A stretch of 64,000 nt of DNA from Nemopilema nomurai (taxonomy: Eukaryota; Cnidaria; Scyphozoa; Rhizostomeae; Rhizostomatidae). Numbering within the stretch: position 1 is the stretch's first letter; each line of letters begins with the position of its first letter. Shown in pieces: positions 36,606-48,196 of the stretch. Under the pieces are notes generated by a model. That model saw only the letters and a program-made list of their open reading frames with translations, was not told the origin of the DNA and did not search any database. The translations under genes were made by a program, and so were the position numbers. The stretch spans positions 1,921,486 through 1,985,485 of the forward strand of contig ML133443.1 in NCBI GenBank assembly GCA_003864495.1, read 5' to 3'.

Positions 36606-37389
36606 ATCTGCATTTATGCTTCTTTTTTGTATTTGGCACAACAACAGGGCTAAAAATGTCTTTTTCAAGAGTAAACAATATTTTGTTAAAACAGAATTGC
36701 AGGAGAAGTTCTAAGATCCTCGCGATAAAGATTTTGCTCATTACCATATTACACAACATTACAAGTGTGACTTAATTAAGTAATGCTTCTATAAAAATTC
36801 CTTAAAAACAAATCTTATGTTGTGTATATTCATCTTTTCTCATGCTTTATTTCTTATTTTTTGGTTACCGTCAATTTACAATTCCATAATTTTTCAAGTT
36901 CATACAGTCGATATAGGAAAAAGAATAGAGAAAGAAACGTTTTATGTTAAAGTAAATGTTAAAGTAGAAAAGGGCGTAGAATCATCCAATCAGGATTTAC
37001 AGCTGCTGGTATCACTGACGCAGTACATGAAGCAGATGAAAGAGAGGTTACTTCCTTGAAACTACAAGCATGTTAACTGTTAAAACTGTTGATGACCTTT
37101 TCATTGATCTATTTTGTTGCCGTTTAAAAAGCACATACTTTTGGTTCAAAATTTGCGAGTCAGCTTGCACGTGTTATTTCTCTTCAATTTTCCATGTTGT
37201 TTTGAAGTACAGAATTTGCTGCTGTATTTGTGTTTTGAATAAGCCTTATAAAGAATATCGAATTATACTGGACGCGTGATTGGCTAAATTTTTGGCTAAT
37301 GTCATTCAAAATTTGATGTTTCTTTGCCTCTGTATGATCAATCCTCAAAACAAAAACTAAATAAAACAAGTACATTAATTGGCAATACT
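36606..37389. other. Intergenic, nothing recognised
   Basis: No gene, RNA or repeat seen beyond ordinary AT-rich sequence. Confidence 0.35.
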
Positions 37390-37672
37390 TTACTGCTCTA
37401 TTAAACTTGATATTTTAGGTTTCCCCTCACCCTCTATAATAAGAGGAGACTCCCCCATCCTGATATGCTTCCAGTCACCCTTTTGATAGAATACGAAACT
37501 AATTTCAATGTTAGTGCTAATAAAGAAACAGGATATACTCGCATCTCATTCACAGCCTAAGCACCGCCTATTCATCTTCCATGTTTGTTAATCTTTCTAT
37601 CAGTTCCATCGGTATCTTTAGTCTCTGCTGCTCCTCTTTTATCGAAATGTGCAACGCTCTAGATATAAGCGA
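37390..37672. repeat. Dispersed repeat copy A (partner at 40050-40353)
   Basis: Shares a collinear series of blocks with the segment about 2.7 kb downstream: CTTGATATTTTAGGTTTCC-like start, GGAGACTC, CACCCTT.TGAT, ATCTTTCTAT, then GCAACGCTCTA. The pair is diverged but in the same order and orientation, so it is an old duplication or two copies of one element. No coding function recognised. Confidence 0.6.
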
Positions 37673-38032
37673 GAATCATCTTCGCATCTTAATCTAAAAA
37701 ACTATCTATTAACTGCTAAATCTATCACATACAATGTCCTTGTATTCTTGTTAAGCTTATTTCTCACACTCGCTTATTTTGTGGTGCACGCCTTTCCTCT
37801 ACAGAAGGAATTGCCATTATTCTTATCAATACGATGCTCCATGTTCCTTTTTCTAATGCAACTGACGCAGCACAGCGCGTCTTTCTCAACCTATAAATCA
37901 TTTCTTACTTCCATTACTACCATTTCCAGGTTAATTTTCATCTACATCGATCTTAGAGCAAAACCCTCTAAGTATGGCCACTTCTTTATTGTTGTTCTAT
38001 CCAGATATCCCAGTTCACATTTTCTCCAGCCC

Positions 38033-38521
38033 AGGATTCCAACTTCAGGATTCGAACTTCAGGATTCCAACTTCTGGATTCCAACTTCAGGATTCCAACT
38101 TCAGGATTCCATCTTCAGAATGCAAACTTCTGGATTCCAACTTCAGGATTCCAACTTCAGGATTCCAACTTCAGGATTTCAACTTCTGGATTCAAACTTC
38201 AGGATTCCAACTTCAGGATTCCAACTTCAGGATTCCAACTTCAGAATGCCAACTTCTGGATTCCAACTTCAGGATTCCAACTTCAGGATTCCAACTTCAG
38301 AATGCCAACTTCAAAATGCCAACTTCAGAATGCCAACTTCAGGATTCCAACTTCAGGATTCCAACTTCTGGATTCCAACTTCAGGATTCCAACTTCAGGA
38401 TTCCAACTTAGGATTCCAACTTCAGGATTCCATTTTCAGGATTCCAACTTCAGGATTCCAACTTCAGGATTCCAACTTCAGAATGCCAACTTCAGGATTC
38501 CAACTTCAGGATTCCAACTTC
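38033..38521. repeat. 14-bp minisatellite, about 35 copies
   Basis: Unit AGGATTCCAACTTC, with variants such as TGGATTCCAACTTC and AGAATGCCAACTTC. The 489-bp span equals 35 units with one unit of 13 bp. Because 14 is not a multiple of 3 and the unit has no stop in any plus frame, three units read as a 14-residue peptide repeat in every frame. The long open frame at 37649-38608 is therefore a by-product of the array, not evidence of a gene. Confidence 0.95.
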
Positions 38522-41252
38522 TTGTTTCTACCACTCAACTTTGACGTGAGAGCTAACTCTTTTCTTGTATTCCCTTGTAGTTTTTCATCATATATCTTGA
38601 TTTCCTAGATCTTTACTGTCCCAAATGTGTATAACTTTCCTGCTCATTTCTTCATTGCTTCGACATCTGCCAGTTTTCCCCTCTCACACATCTAGCTGTT
38701 TTTTTTGCTCTCACGTCTACATTACCATTGGACTTCTCCTTTAGACATTAAAAATATATTCCATTGACTCATACTTCTTTGAAGGAAGCTTTTTTTTAGT
38801 TTTCTGCAATCCCAGCAATTCTATATCCACACTAACTCAGCTTTGGGGGATAAGTCATGAGCTTGCTTATAATCTTTATATACCTTAGACAGATTGGTTT
38901 GCCTTGAAGTCTTTCATTAAGGTCTTTTCAATTCACAGCTGATCCTTCATACCACGACTCCAGAAGCTACGACCCATTTTTTATTTTGGCAGAACATACT
39001 CTTTTTCCAAGTTCGCGCGCATTTTTTCTGCCATTTATCCGGTCATACAGTCATCAATGCAAGTATTTCCTTTGTAAGAAATACATCTTATTTAATTGGC
39101 AAGCAATTCTCACAATAAGATTATTATGTATTTCAATCCAGTGTCCTCAAACCCCACGTTTCCCTGATTCCTTTCAATTCAGGATCTTTTGAAGCTGCAT
39201 TTGTACACTTTAAACACTAATGTTCACCATTTCTTGAATTTAATTTTTCATATTTTAAGCCTGCTATTCTCTAAGTTATGGGCCTTTTGACGATCCCAAT
39301 ATCTCTTCTAAAAACTCTACCTCACCTGCTCTTGGTATATTTTTATCCGAACAATTTCCGCCCCTACCCTGTCTCTGTACATCTGCTTCTCGTCAGCAAT
39401 AAGGACTCTGCGCGGGCGGCCAAATTTATGGATTCTCTTTCCACATCTTATGTCTTCAAGCCCTTTGTCGTCATTCTTGGACCTGTCAAGAAAATGGAAT
39501 ATCGATAATCAAGTGCCTACCGCTGTCTCTTCTGATCCAAGCTCCCCCGTAAGTGCCAGTTTGAGCGACACCATTCTGCCAAAAACTAATTTGATTTCAC
39601 CTTAGCTCTTCCTTCAGCTAAATTTGTCAAACTGTTTATCGCAATGCGCTGAAAACGTTTCCCAACCAAAAAGCCAATCTTTGTGGAAGAATACCAGCCA
39701 GAGCATGAACATTCATTATGATGCATACAAGAACACTAGACAGAGTTTGAAGGCAGGTAGATTGGACCATAAAGGGTGCCTTCAAAGCCACCTTATATCT
39801 TAAGTTACTGTCCTTGTCTTTCATTCTTGACCACTTTCTTACTATAGGCTTTAAAAAATTGACCACAGTTCAAAGCAACATTACCAAGATGTCTGTGCCG
39901 CTGTCCGCTGAGCATATTACAGTCGTCTGATTGCTCTTTTGTCACATGCCAGAAACGTCAGATTTAGGCAGACTGCAAGGCATACCCAGAAGGAGGTCGT
40001 TACACATGGTGCCATAACTCTGCATTAAGCCTCGTGACAAGCTATACCCCATTGCTCTGTTTAACTTGACATTTTAGGTTTCCTCTCACCTTCTATCATT
40101 ACAGGAGACTCTCTCCTTCCAGATATGATTCTATTCACCCTTCTGATTCTATCGACAGTCACAAATTCATACGGATTTGATGTTAATTGTAAACGAAAAA
40201 GATAGGTACTCGCCTCCACTCCACATCCTAAGCTCAGTATACTCCTCAGTCTGTTATAGTTGTTTATCTTTCTATTAATTTTATCAGTTGCTCAGGTAAT
40301 TATAGTCTCCCCTGCTCTTCTTTCATTGACACGTGTAACGCTCTATACATCAATGGTCTCCACAAAGTCCGCCACGCTTAATGATCTCCAAACGATCTAA
40401 TTAAATTATCCGTACTACCTTTAATATCTTCTGCCGCAGAAATTATCATGCGCTTCTGCAACTCTAACGATTTATACTTCAGATAACTTCCAAACGGACA
40501 GATTACAGCCCAATTTTCCATTTTGTCTTCATATTTTTGTGTGCTTTTAATAATGTTTCTCTTTGCAAGCCTAGGCTAGCAGTTGCAATTAGCGATTGCA
40601 AACTACTTTTGTAAAAGTGAAATTTGTAATTGTAGTCTTAGTTGTCTTGAAAATCAAAATCTTATCGTTTTTGTCAAAATAAACATCATCATAGTTATGA
40701 TCATCATAATTATAATCAACATCATTACTATAATTATTATGACAGAGAAAGTCTATTTTATTAAATCCATTATGCCTCTCTGATTTTCATTTACGTTTTC
40801 TGATATTAGCGCGTAGATGCAATTATTTCATTGTAATTTGTAATCAGCTTTGTCAATTACATCCTTGCTATCTGTTTAAGTGAAGTTCACAATTACCATT
40901 AGCCTAATATTAGGTTTTTTAGAATTTTGACTTTTATTTTTATTGTCATTATTGTTTAACAGGTTTTTTTACAATGTTGAAGAGCTACTATTCTAGAAAA
41001 TATTTACACATAATCGATTCTCCTAGTGTTTTCTGGTAAATTGAACATCATGGTCGTTTAGAAACTAACCGGCTAATTGGTAAATGAAAAAGAGGAGTAG
41101 ATTTTACTAGGACACAAAAGCAGTCATTCACCCACTGTTTTGTTTCGCCTTTATGCACACCAGACTACAGAAACAGAATTACATAGCAAACATTTCAAAT
41201 AAGAAGCATTCTGGGGTTCTGCACAAAATTTTAAACTTTTTTTCTATTTCAG
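38522..41252. other. Pyrimidine-rich intergenic region containing dispersed repeat copy B
   Basis: The plus strand is rich in C and T, with no supported gene. Copy B of the dispersed repeat lies at about 40050-40353. An AT-rich ATAATCATC-like tract lies at about 40680-40745. Confidence 0.4.
40050..40353. repeat. Dispersed repeat copy B (partner at 37390-37672)
   Basis: Collinear with copy A: CTTGACATTTTAGGTTTCC, GGAGACTC, TTCACCCTTCTGAT, TATCTTTCTATTAA and GTAACGCTCTA. Same orientation. Identity looks moderate, with several small indels. Confidence 0.6.
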
Positions 41253-41465
41253 CGATTATTCGTTGCCTATGTGATACAAACTAGCGGTTGTGGCGTTGTC
41301 CGTACACATCGGCTTGGTACATCGGGGTGGCAATTGTGTGCATCTTTCATTTCGTATCCCGAAAAACGTGCATCACATGATGAAATTTCGGATAGAATGT
41401 TTGATCATGTGAGGAAATGTTGTGGGCACGTGGACGTCAGGATCATCCCATTTGGAGACATTTAG
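41253..41465 (+). CDS. Possible terminal coding exon, unknown protein
   Basis: A good acceptor (pyrimidine-rich tract ending TTTCTATTTCAG) is followed at once by an open frame of 70 codons and a stop. The peptide starts RLFVAYVIQTSGCGVV and ends HVDVRIIPFGDI, with several Cys and a mixed, non-repetitive composition less AT-rich than its surroundings. I recognise no family and found no upstream exon, so this could be chance or a relic of a lost gene. Confidence 0.22.
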   Translation, partial: RLFVAYVIQTSGCGVVRTHRLGTSGWQLCASFISYPEKRASHDEISDRMFDHVRKCCGHVDVRIIPFGDI

Positions 41466-42940
41466 GGACATTCTAACTGTCACAAAGCAAGCAAGTCGTG
41501 GCACCTCAGGGTTCTACCGCTTTCAATGAGACCCTGCTACAACAAAGATAGTTTGATTGCAGTGCATTGAGGAGAAGCGATACTAGTTCCTCCAAATCCA
41601 ATTGCGCCATTGTCGTGACATTATGCACCGGATCATTTCATCAAGCTGGTTTTTGATTACTCGCGTCGCTGGCAAGTAATAAAAATTAGTCGTAATTTAT
41701 TGCATTATAGGCAGCAGCTGACAAACCACAAGCGATTGTCAACCGTAGCTCCGTCAAAAAGGATTACACTTGGCTTTTCTGTTGTCTCTCCTTGTTTGCC
41801 TATACATTTCGTAGAATTACCCTTTTTGTCTTTATATGTGGGGCTATCAGCACACGATTTGGAGCTTGAGCTCTAATCATCTATAGAATAACAAACAAAG
41901 TGACAATGAAATCGAAAACTGCTTAATATTAGTTAAAACTGGGACAAAACGTGTCCGTGGGAATATCGCAAAGGGAAAGGGGGTACTCCCCCGCGGATGC
42001 ATGAAAGACTGTGTAGTCTTTTCTGCTTCAAAGGGTGTCTTTGTTTTATGAATGAATCGATAGAGTATGCGATTAGATGCGAATATATAGCGATAAACGG
42101 TGCCAGTCCACGAATGGTTGACACTGCATCAATGTTTACAGAAGTGACGAAATAGATTGATAAAATTCGACTTCTAGAACGAGGTGAAGGTGAAACACGT
42201 GCCCTGGAATATTCTGATATGTATTCCAAAGCAATAAATGGCACTAAAACCCGGCATATATACATTAACTTACAAGGCTCTGCATGTGCGACAATAATTT
42301 TTGCGTGGGATGGCAGCACGGGTATATACCACTGCGGGTCTATGCGCTTCACGGTTATATACGCTTCAATTCTTTACTTAGCTTTGTTTTTTCGAGTCTT
42401 TATCTCTATCTACTTGACCTTTATTGTGTCTGATATGTAGCAGTTGCCGGCAGAAAGGCTGAACAAGTTGCTGGTGTTGTTATGGCAAAAGCACTTTGGT
42501 ATGCATCTACTATCCTTTGTGGTTAAGCGATTTTAAGATGCCACTACAGCGCTTGATAGCTTGATTAAAAGGAAAACGTTAAGAATCCAACCGAAGAGCA
42601 AAATCCAACAAAGTTTACTTTTCTAAAGACACGGTTGCAAGGAGCATCTGTTGAACTTTTTCTGTTCCTGTCGACTTGGGTTAAACCAAAAGAATGATGT
42701 ATCAAAAGAAATTAATATTTTTTGAGTAATGTATAAGGACGATGGTTGATATTGAAAAACTTTGCTAAGCTGTAGTATTTCCCTTGGCACTGTTTAGTTT
42801 AGAAGAAAACGAAAATCAAGGGAATGATTTTACTGAAAATCAACAAGAGATCAACATATACTGCAGCTCAAGCTGATACCAATGGTGAATATCAGAATTG
42901 GTATGTTGATCTCTTGGTATTTTCAACATCTAACTGTTGA
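41466..42940. other. Intergenic, nothing recognised
   Basis: Short frames only. No repeat or RNA gene identified. Confidence 0.35.
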
Positions 42941-43529
42941 TCTACCCTTGTATACCATCCACCCGTGTATATCATCCGCCCATGTATGTCATCTACCCGT
43001 GAATACCATCCACTCGTGTATGTCATCTACCCGTGTATGTCACCTACTCGTGTATGTCATCTACCCGTGTATGTCACCTAATTGTGTATGCCGTCTACCC
43101 GTGTATGTCATCTACCCGTGTATGTCATCTACCCGTGTATGTCATCTACCCGTGAATACCATCCACTCGTGTATGTCATCTACCCGTGTATGTCATCTAC
43201 CCGTGTATGTCATCTACCCGTGAATACCATCCACTCGTGTATGTCATCTACCCGTGTATGTCACCTACTCGTGTATGTCATCTACCCGTGTATGTCACCT
43301 AATTGTGTATGCCGTCCACCCGTGTATGTCATCTACCCGTGTATGTCATCTACCCGTGTATGTCATCTACCCGTGAATACCATCCACTCGTGTATGTCAT
43401 CTACCCGTGTATGTCACCTACTCGTGTATGTCATCTACCCGTGTATGTCACCTAATTGTGTATGCCGTCTACCCGTGTATGTCATCTACCCGTGTATATC
43501 ATCTACCCGTGTATATGATCTGTCAGTAT
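42941..43529. repeat. 17-bp minisatellite with higher-order structure
   Basis: About 35 tandem copies of a unit close to CCCGTGTATGTCATCTA. Marked variants recur at fixed spacing: GAATACC at 43001, 43154, 43222 and 43375 (intervals 153, 68, 153) and AATTGTG at about 43080, 43301 and 43454 (221, 153). All intervals are multiples of 17, with a 9-unit (153 bp) higher-order period. This indicates expansion by copying blocks of units. Confidence 0.93.
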
Positions 43530-46500
43530 GGATCATCTGCCGGATTCCTAAGGTCAGCAACTCGCTCACTCAAGCGTTGACTATCATGTCATGCTCATAT
43601 CATGTCAGCTTTGGACAGATGTACTTTGCAAGCGAATACTCTATACATATATTTCTACCACTCAGTATATTTCTATCAGCACAAACAAGAGAGTTCCAAA
43701 AGCTGCAGCTTCGTGGAAAAGCATAGTATAAGCCTCAACAACCATTGGTCAGCCTTGTATCAAACTCAAACACGTGACTCAATAACTGTAATACTTTGAT
43801 ACATGACTCTTCACTTTAATAAAGTTAAAATAAAGCTCATAGTCTGTCGCTCCAGTAGACCTTACAATACTCAAGCACTATTTCACCACGTTGAACTGTT
43901 GTCTCGTTTCTTCAGTACTGTTCACCTTGACGTGAATGTCTTCGTTTTCCCCGCCTGCACAGCCTCATGACAGTTGTCTAGAAAGGCTCGCTCGCATGCC
44001 CTGATCCGTCTAGCTTTCCAGCCCTGCGTTTTGTCTTTCGCGCCGCCCTTATGTTCAGGCTTTCACTAATTAAGATTCCAGAAAATCTCGGTTGCCGACA
44101 AGCGTGTTGTTACTGCCCTCGCGGGCACGCAAAACGTGAGCGCAAACGATTTCCTGGGTTATCTGCTGCCTCTAATCCGACATGCAATCTCCCCCGCCAA
44201 ACTGCAACAGGAAGCTTGTGTTCTTATAACCTCGTCTGTATGCAGTCTCATAATCAGGTATTCACGGCAGGCATTTTGTATGGTTTTGCTTCTTTGTTAA
44301 TTTGTAATTGAGTTAGTTCTAGTCTGTGTTCTGAAGGGACAAAACACGTATTCTAGAATTACGTAGCGGTTGCCCAAACAGCATTACAATGCAACCAGAC
44401 AGAAGCAAGTGTGGTAATCGCAAGAGTGCATGTGTCGTTGCAGGGTGGTATTAGAGACAATCTATGCCCTTGCATGTGACAATAACAGGGTTTTCGACCA
44501 CGAGGGATCAGAGTTGCTTGAAGGGAACTGGTGTGACTATAAATTAAGTTTTCTAGAAAGCATTTACCTCGGTTGTTCTGGAAGATTTCAGGACTTCCAG
44601 CCTTAAAAGATCACCTGGGCAGAATCAGCTGATTGCCTAGGTTGGCAGTTATTACTTCAGATACATAGTTCTTTCGTCTCCAATATTGCTTCGTTCTTAG
44701 AGAACATTTCTAGAAGGAAAAATCTTCCTTTTTGAACTTTGTCGTCTGCATTTGACAAACACCTGACAGTTTTCGGAAAGACACTTTCAATGGCTTGGTA
44801 CACCTCGGGTCCTTTTTTGTGTGGCAAAAGAGCAACTGTAAAAATGCTGTGATACAAAATAAATCATTTTTTGGGAATGTAAGACATACCAGCATAGGTC
44901 AGGGCTTATGAATGATAAGCTGTGAGTAATTTTCAATCTTACTTCCGTAAGTGTGACATGCAGGGCGATAAGTGAATGCCCAAGCATGCTCTAGAAGGTT
45001 CTAGGTTCCATTTTCCCATGGTACTACTCAACTGGCCCGAAATTTATCAAACCGAGTGGGACTAATTCGCTTCTGTATTGAAAAAATTCATTTCTTTACT
45101 TTATGGCTAACAGGTGATAATGTCTTGATTTCATTTTTAAGATTACCGGGAATTAGTTGACAAATATTGCTGTTGGTGTTCGCATTCTGTACAATAGTTT
45201 CCTCTTGATTCTAATTTGGATGCTTTCCTGGATATTGCACCTTTCTGTAAAGTATTAGCATATGTCGGTTGCTAGTATTATTTTCATGATATATCGTCTA
45301 TCAATAGCTTTTTCTTTAGAATTGTTTTGTTTTGCCTTGTCATTACTAATACCCGGAGGGTATATACATAGGCATGGAAGCCGTCTCCACGTTGAGCGAT
45401 AAAAGCTGGATTTGTTTGCTTCAGTCACATTCATTTGATATAACAATGATAGGCAAAAAACAAAGGTCTGATTTGCCTTCAGACTTCGATTGAATGTTCT
45501 ATATTTTTTGTCTGTTTGGTAAAGCGCTAGTACGCAACAATACTTTATTTCTCATCACAACAGATGACGCAACTCTTCTACCACTTTCAGCATTCTTCAT
45601 CTTCTATATTTCTTCAAGTTCCCTTGTACCTGCTGAATCAACAAAATAAGTTAACTTCTTCACTTCAATCGCCGGAACCTGGCTTCGTCTATTATTCGCC
45701 TGCAAATAACTATTTTTGAAGGTCATGCTTTTTGTAACGTTGATGGCTAGTTACTTTACAATGTCTTTGTGAATCTAAGATGATAATCCAAATATCTTAT
45801 TTGGTCTGCAAACATTTAGCTTCAGGTGCAGATATCGAATGATTTGCTCATTTACCTACCGATCGAGTTCTCCCACAGACCCATGCTGTCTCCCAACAAT
45901 TTCGTTCTCACGTCCAGAACAAAAGAACTTGACGTCACTAAACGGCAGCACGTGGTCGCCGCGTAGAACTGCGAAGTGGGCTAGAGCGTATCGGTGGAAT
46001 GGACGGACTATCGCTTAGGAGATAATGAATACATTAACATTAAGGCATTCATTGTCTAGAAGTCAATGTCGAAGTTCTATGTCAATAAGCTTGGAAATAT
46101 TTTCCCACGACAGTTTCAACCAGTCAAATTGATTCTGTATACCTTGGTTCGTGTCACAAAACCGCAACTGATATATGGCCCTTTTGCCTATACCGACTCC
46201 TTTGTGGACCACTCTAGATTATCCAGCTATGCTTTCAAGTCGTCCTTCTAAGAACAATTGAAAATTATACAACATAGCGCAGGTGTAGATAGATACATGA
46301 AGCAGCATCTATACATTGAAAGGCTCTGCACAGATATCTTGCCCGCGTTACGTGGGTCCTTAAGTCTTTCCGCGTTACACGTTTGCAGTCTTTGCCAGCT
46401 GTTAGCTACAGCAAAATAAACCTAATTACATCCCAAGCTCTATCACATGTTTTGCTTCTTAATTGTTTTGAATTGAAGCATTAATCTAATCCGTCTGCAG

Positions 46501-46792
46501 GATCATTTTTGTTCGAAATATCTTCCCGTAGTCAACAAATCTGTTTTAGTTGCTGTCATATCCATCCACTATCTCCATGTCTCTGAAACAAACAATCGTC
46601 CCTGATCTATTAGTTGATGTTATGAGAATCTCTTAAGGTCTTTAACTGTTTCTTTCCACCAAAGAACAAAGATGCGTTAAATTGTGCATGTTAGTTCATT
46701 CATGACGTTTAGTATAGTAAGATTAAAGTTGTCTTCCAATGTGCTTTGTGTTGCAACATTCTCTTTGATCCAAGCAGGAGACGACGTATACT
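43530..46792. other. Gene-poor stretch
   Basis: No supported gene on either strand; frames are short and lack domain features. Confidence 0.4.
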
Positions 46793-46945
46793 AGAAGCCA
46801 TTACAGAGGACAAGAAGCCATTACAGTGGACAAGAAGCCATTACAGTGGACAAGAAGCCATTACAGTGGACAAGAAGCCATTACAGTGGACAAGAAGCCA
46901 TTACAGTGGACAATAAGCCATTACAGTGGACAAGAAGCCATTACG
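46793..46945. repeat. 20-bp minisatellite
   Basis: About seven and a half copies of ACAAGAAGCCATTACAGTGG, nearly identical. A TA-flanked MITE begins 20 bp downstream. Confidence 0.92.
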
Positions 46946-46964
46946 ATGCACCGTCTACTGGCAA

Positions 46965-47369
46965 TACACGCTTTTTTTTATAAGGAACCACTTTATAATG
47001 AACCTACATGTAGAAGGCCGAAACATATAAAGAAATTTTTACTACTAAAAAAGAAATCCCTAAGGAACTTTTCGATTTGAAATTTTTTTATAACTGCAAG
47101 CATCAAGAACTAAAAAGCCGGTTCCTCTCATTTGCAGCCAATACTCGCATAGATTGTTTGCTATTCGTGTGTCAAGTGCTTTATTGAGTAGTTTCCGCAT
47201 ATTCTATCTCGCCCCTCTCTCTATTAAGTGTTAAGGCTTATTGATGTGCAGTGAAAATTAAGGAACTTTTAGGGAACTTTTGGTACTAAAATCTGATGAC
47301 TTGAGGTCTACGAATAAGGAACTTTTGGAACTAGGCCTTGTTGTAGGTTCCTTATAAAAAAAGCGTGTA
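46965..47369. mobile_element. TA-flanked MITE, copy 3
   Basis: 405 bp, in the same orientation as copy 1. The ends are TACACGCTTTTTTT and AAAAAAAGCGTGTA. The interior matches copy 2 closely in reverse complement, so these two look like the best-preserved members. No coding capacity. Confidence 0.85.
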
Positions 47370-48196
47370 TGTTTCCAGTAGAGTACTGGAAGGTTGGCTA
47401 GTTATTGAAAAGGTTTGTCTGTTATACATTCAGTCTTATTATTGACAGAACCATATGACAGAACTAAAATCAGTTCTAAGTCATTGATACTTAGTCTTCA
47501 AAATCATTGATAATTAGACCTTTGATTCACGCTACAGCACCGCATGCAAATCATATATATATAAATATATATTTAAGTCAGTAAGGATAATACAATTGAG
47601 GGCCTTAATTGATTTATCCAAAAATTAATTAGGCTCACAACGTGTCCATTTGCGGTTTAGTAATGAAAATGGGACATTCTTGTTTTGCTTCTCAATCACA
47701 CAGACAAGGGGACTGCCAGGTGGTGGGATACTAGCTACTCTTTAGCATATACTAGTCCCGATAAAGGCTGTTTGTTTGCGAAGAGCATGAATTGCGCAAG
47801 TGGAACGAGAATTGATACCATTGCATGCGTACGCGAGCCATGGATCTGATAAGCCGTTGTTCCTTTCGTTTCCTAGCTACAAACGATGTGAATTTCATGC
47901 TGGGCTATTGTTACGCAAAATTCCTTCGCTTTTTTCTACATTTATTAGGTTTGCTAATAATAATCCTGACGCCTCGGCTTAATTTGATTTGACAATATTA
48001 ATTAATTGGGGGGCTTATTAAAGCTGCCTTTGAAGGCAGGGTGCAGTGAGTGATATCTTTGGCTAATTTTTATACGGGATGACACGTGCGAAGCGAACTG
48101 CAATGATTGATGAGGCAAACCATCGTCGTAAGCTCAACTTACCGAATGGGCGGGGAAATGTACGCATGTTTCATAGTTATTGTCCACCTCTGAAGA
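47370..48196. other. Intergenic, nothing recognised
   Basis: A short (AT)n tract near 47555-47575. No gene supported. Confidence 0.35.

Noticed and set aside
36291..36759. Minus-strand frames with repeated LRHLYFATF peptides
   Set aside because: They read through the 14-bp array at 36504-36605 and start in unrelated sequence.
37649..38608. A 319-codon open frame as a repeat-protein gene
   Set aside because: The open frame is explained by a stop-free 14-bp tandem array; the frame is equally open in the other phases, and flanking codons show no domain or signal.
42941..43529. CRISPR-like array
   Set aside because: The repeats are head-to-tail with no unique spacers, and the genome is eukaryotic. 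It is a minisatellite.
43082..43726. A 214-codon Cys-rich frame as a secreted peptide gene
   Set aside because: It is a reading of the 17-bp array, and the same peptide cycle appears in other frames.
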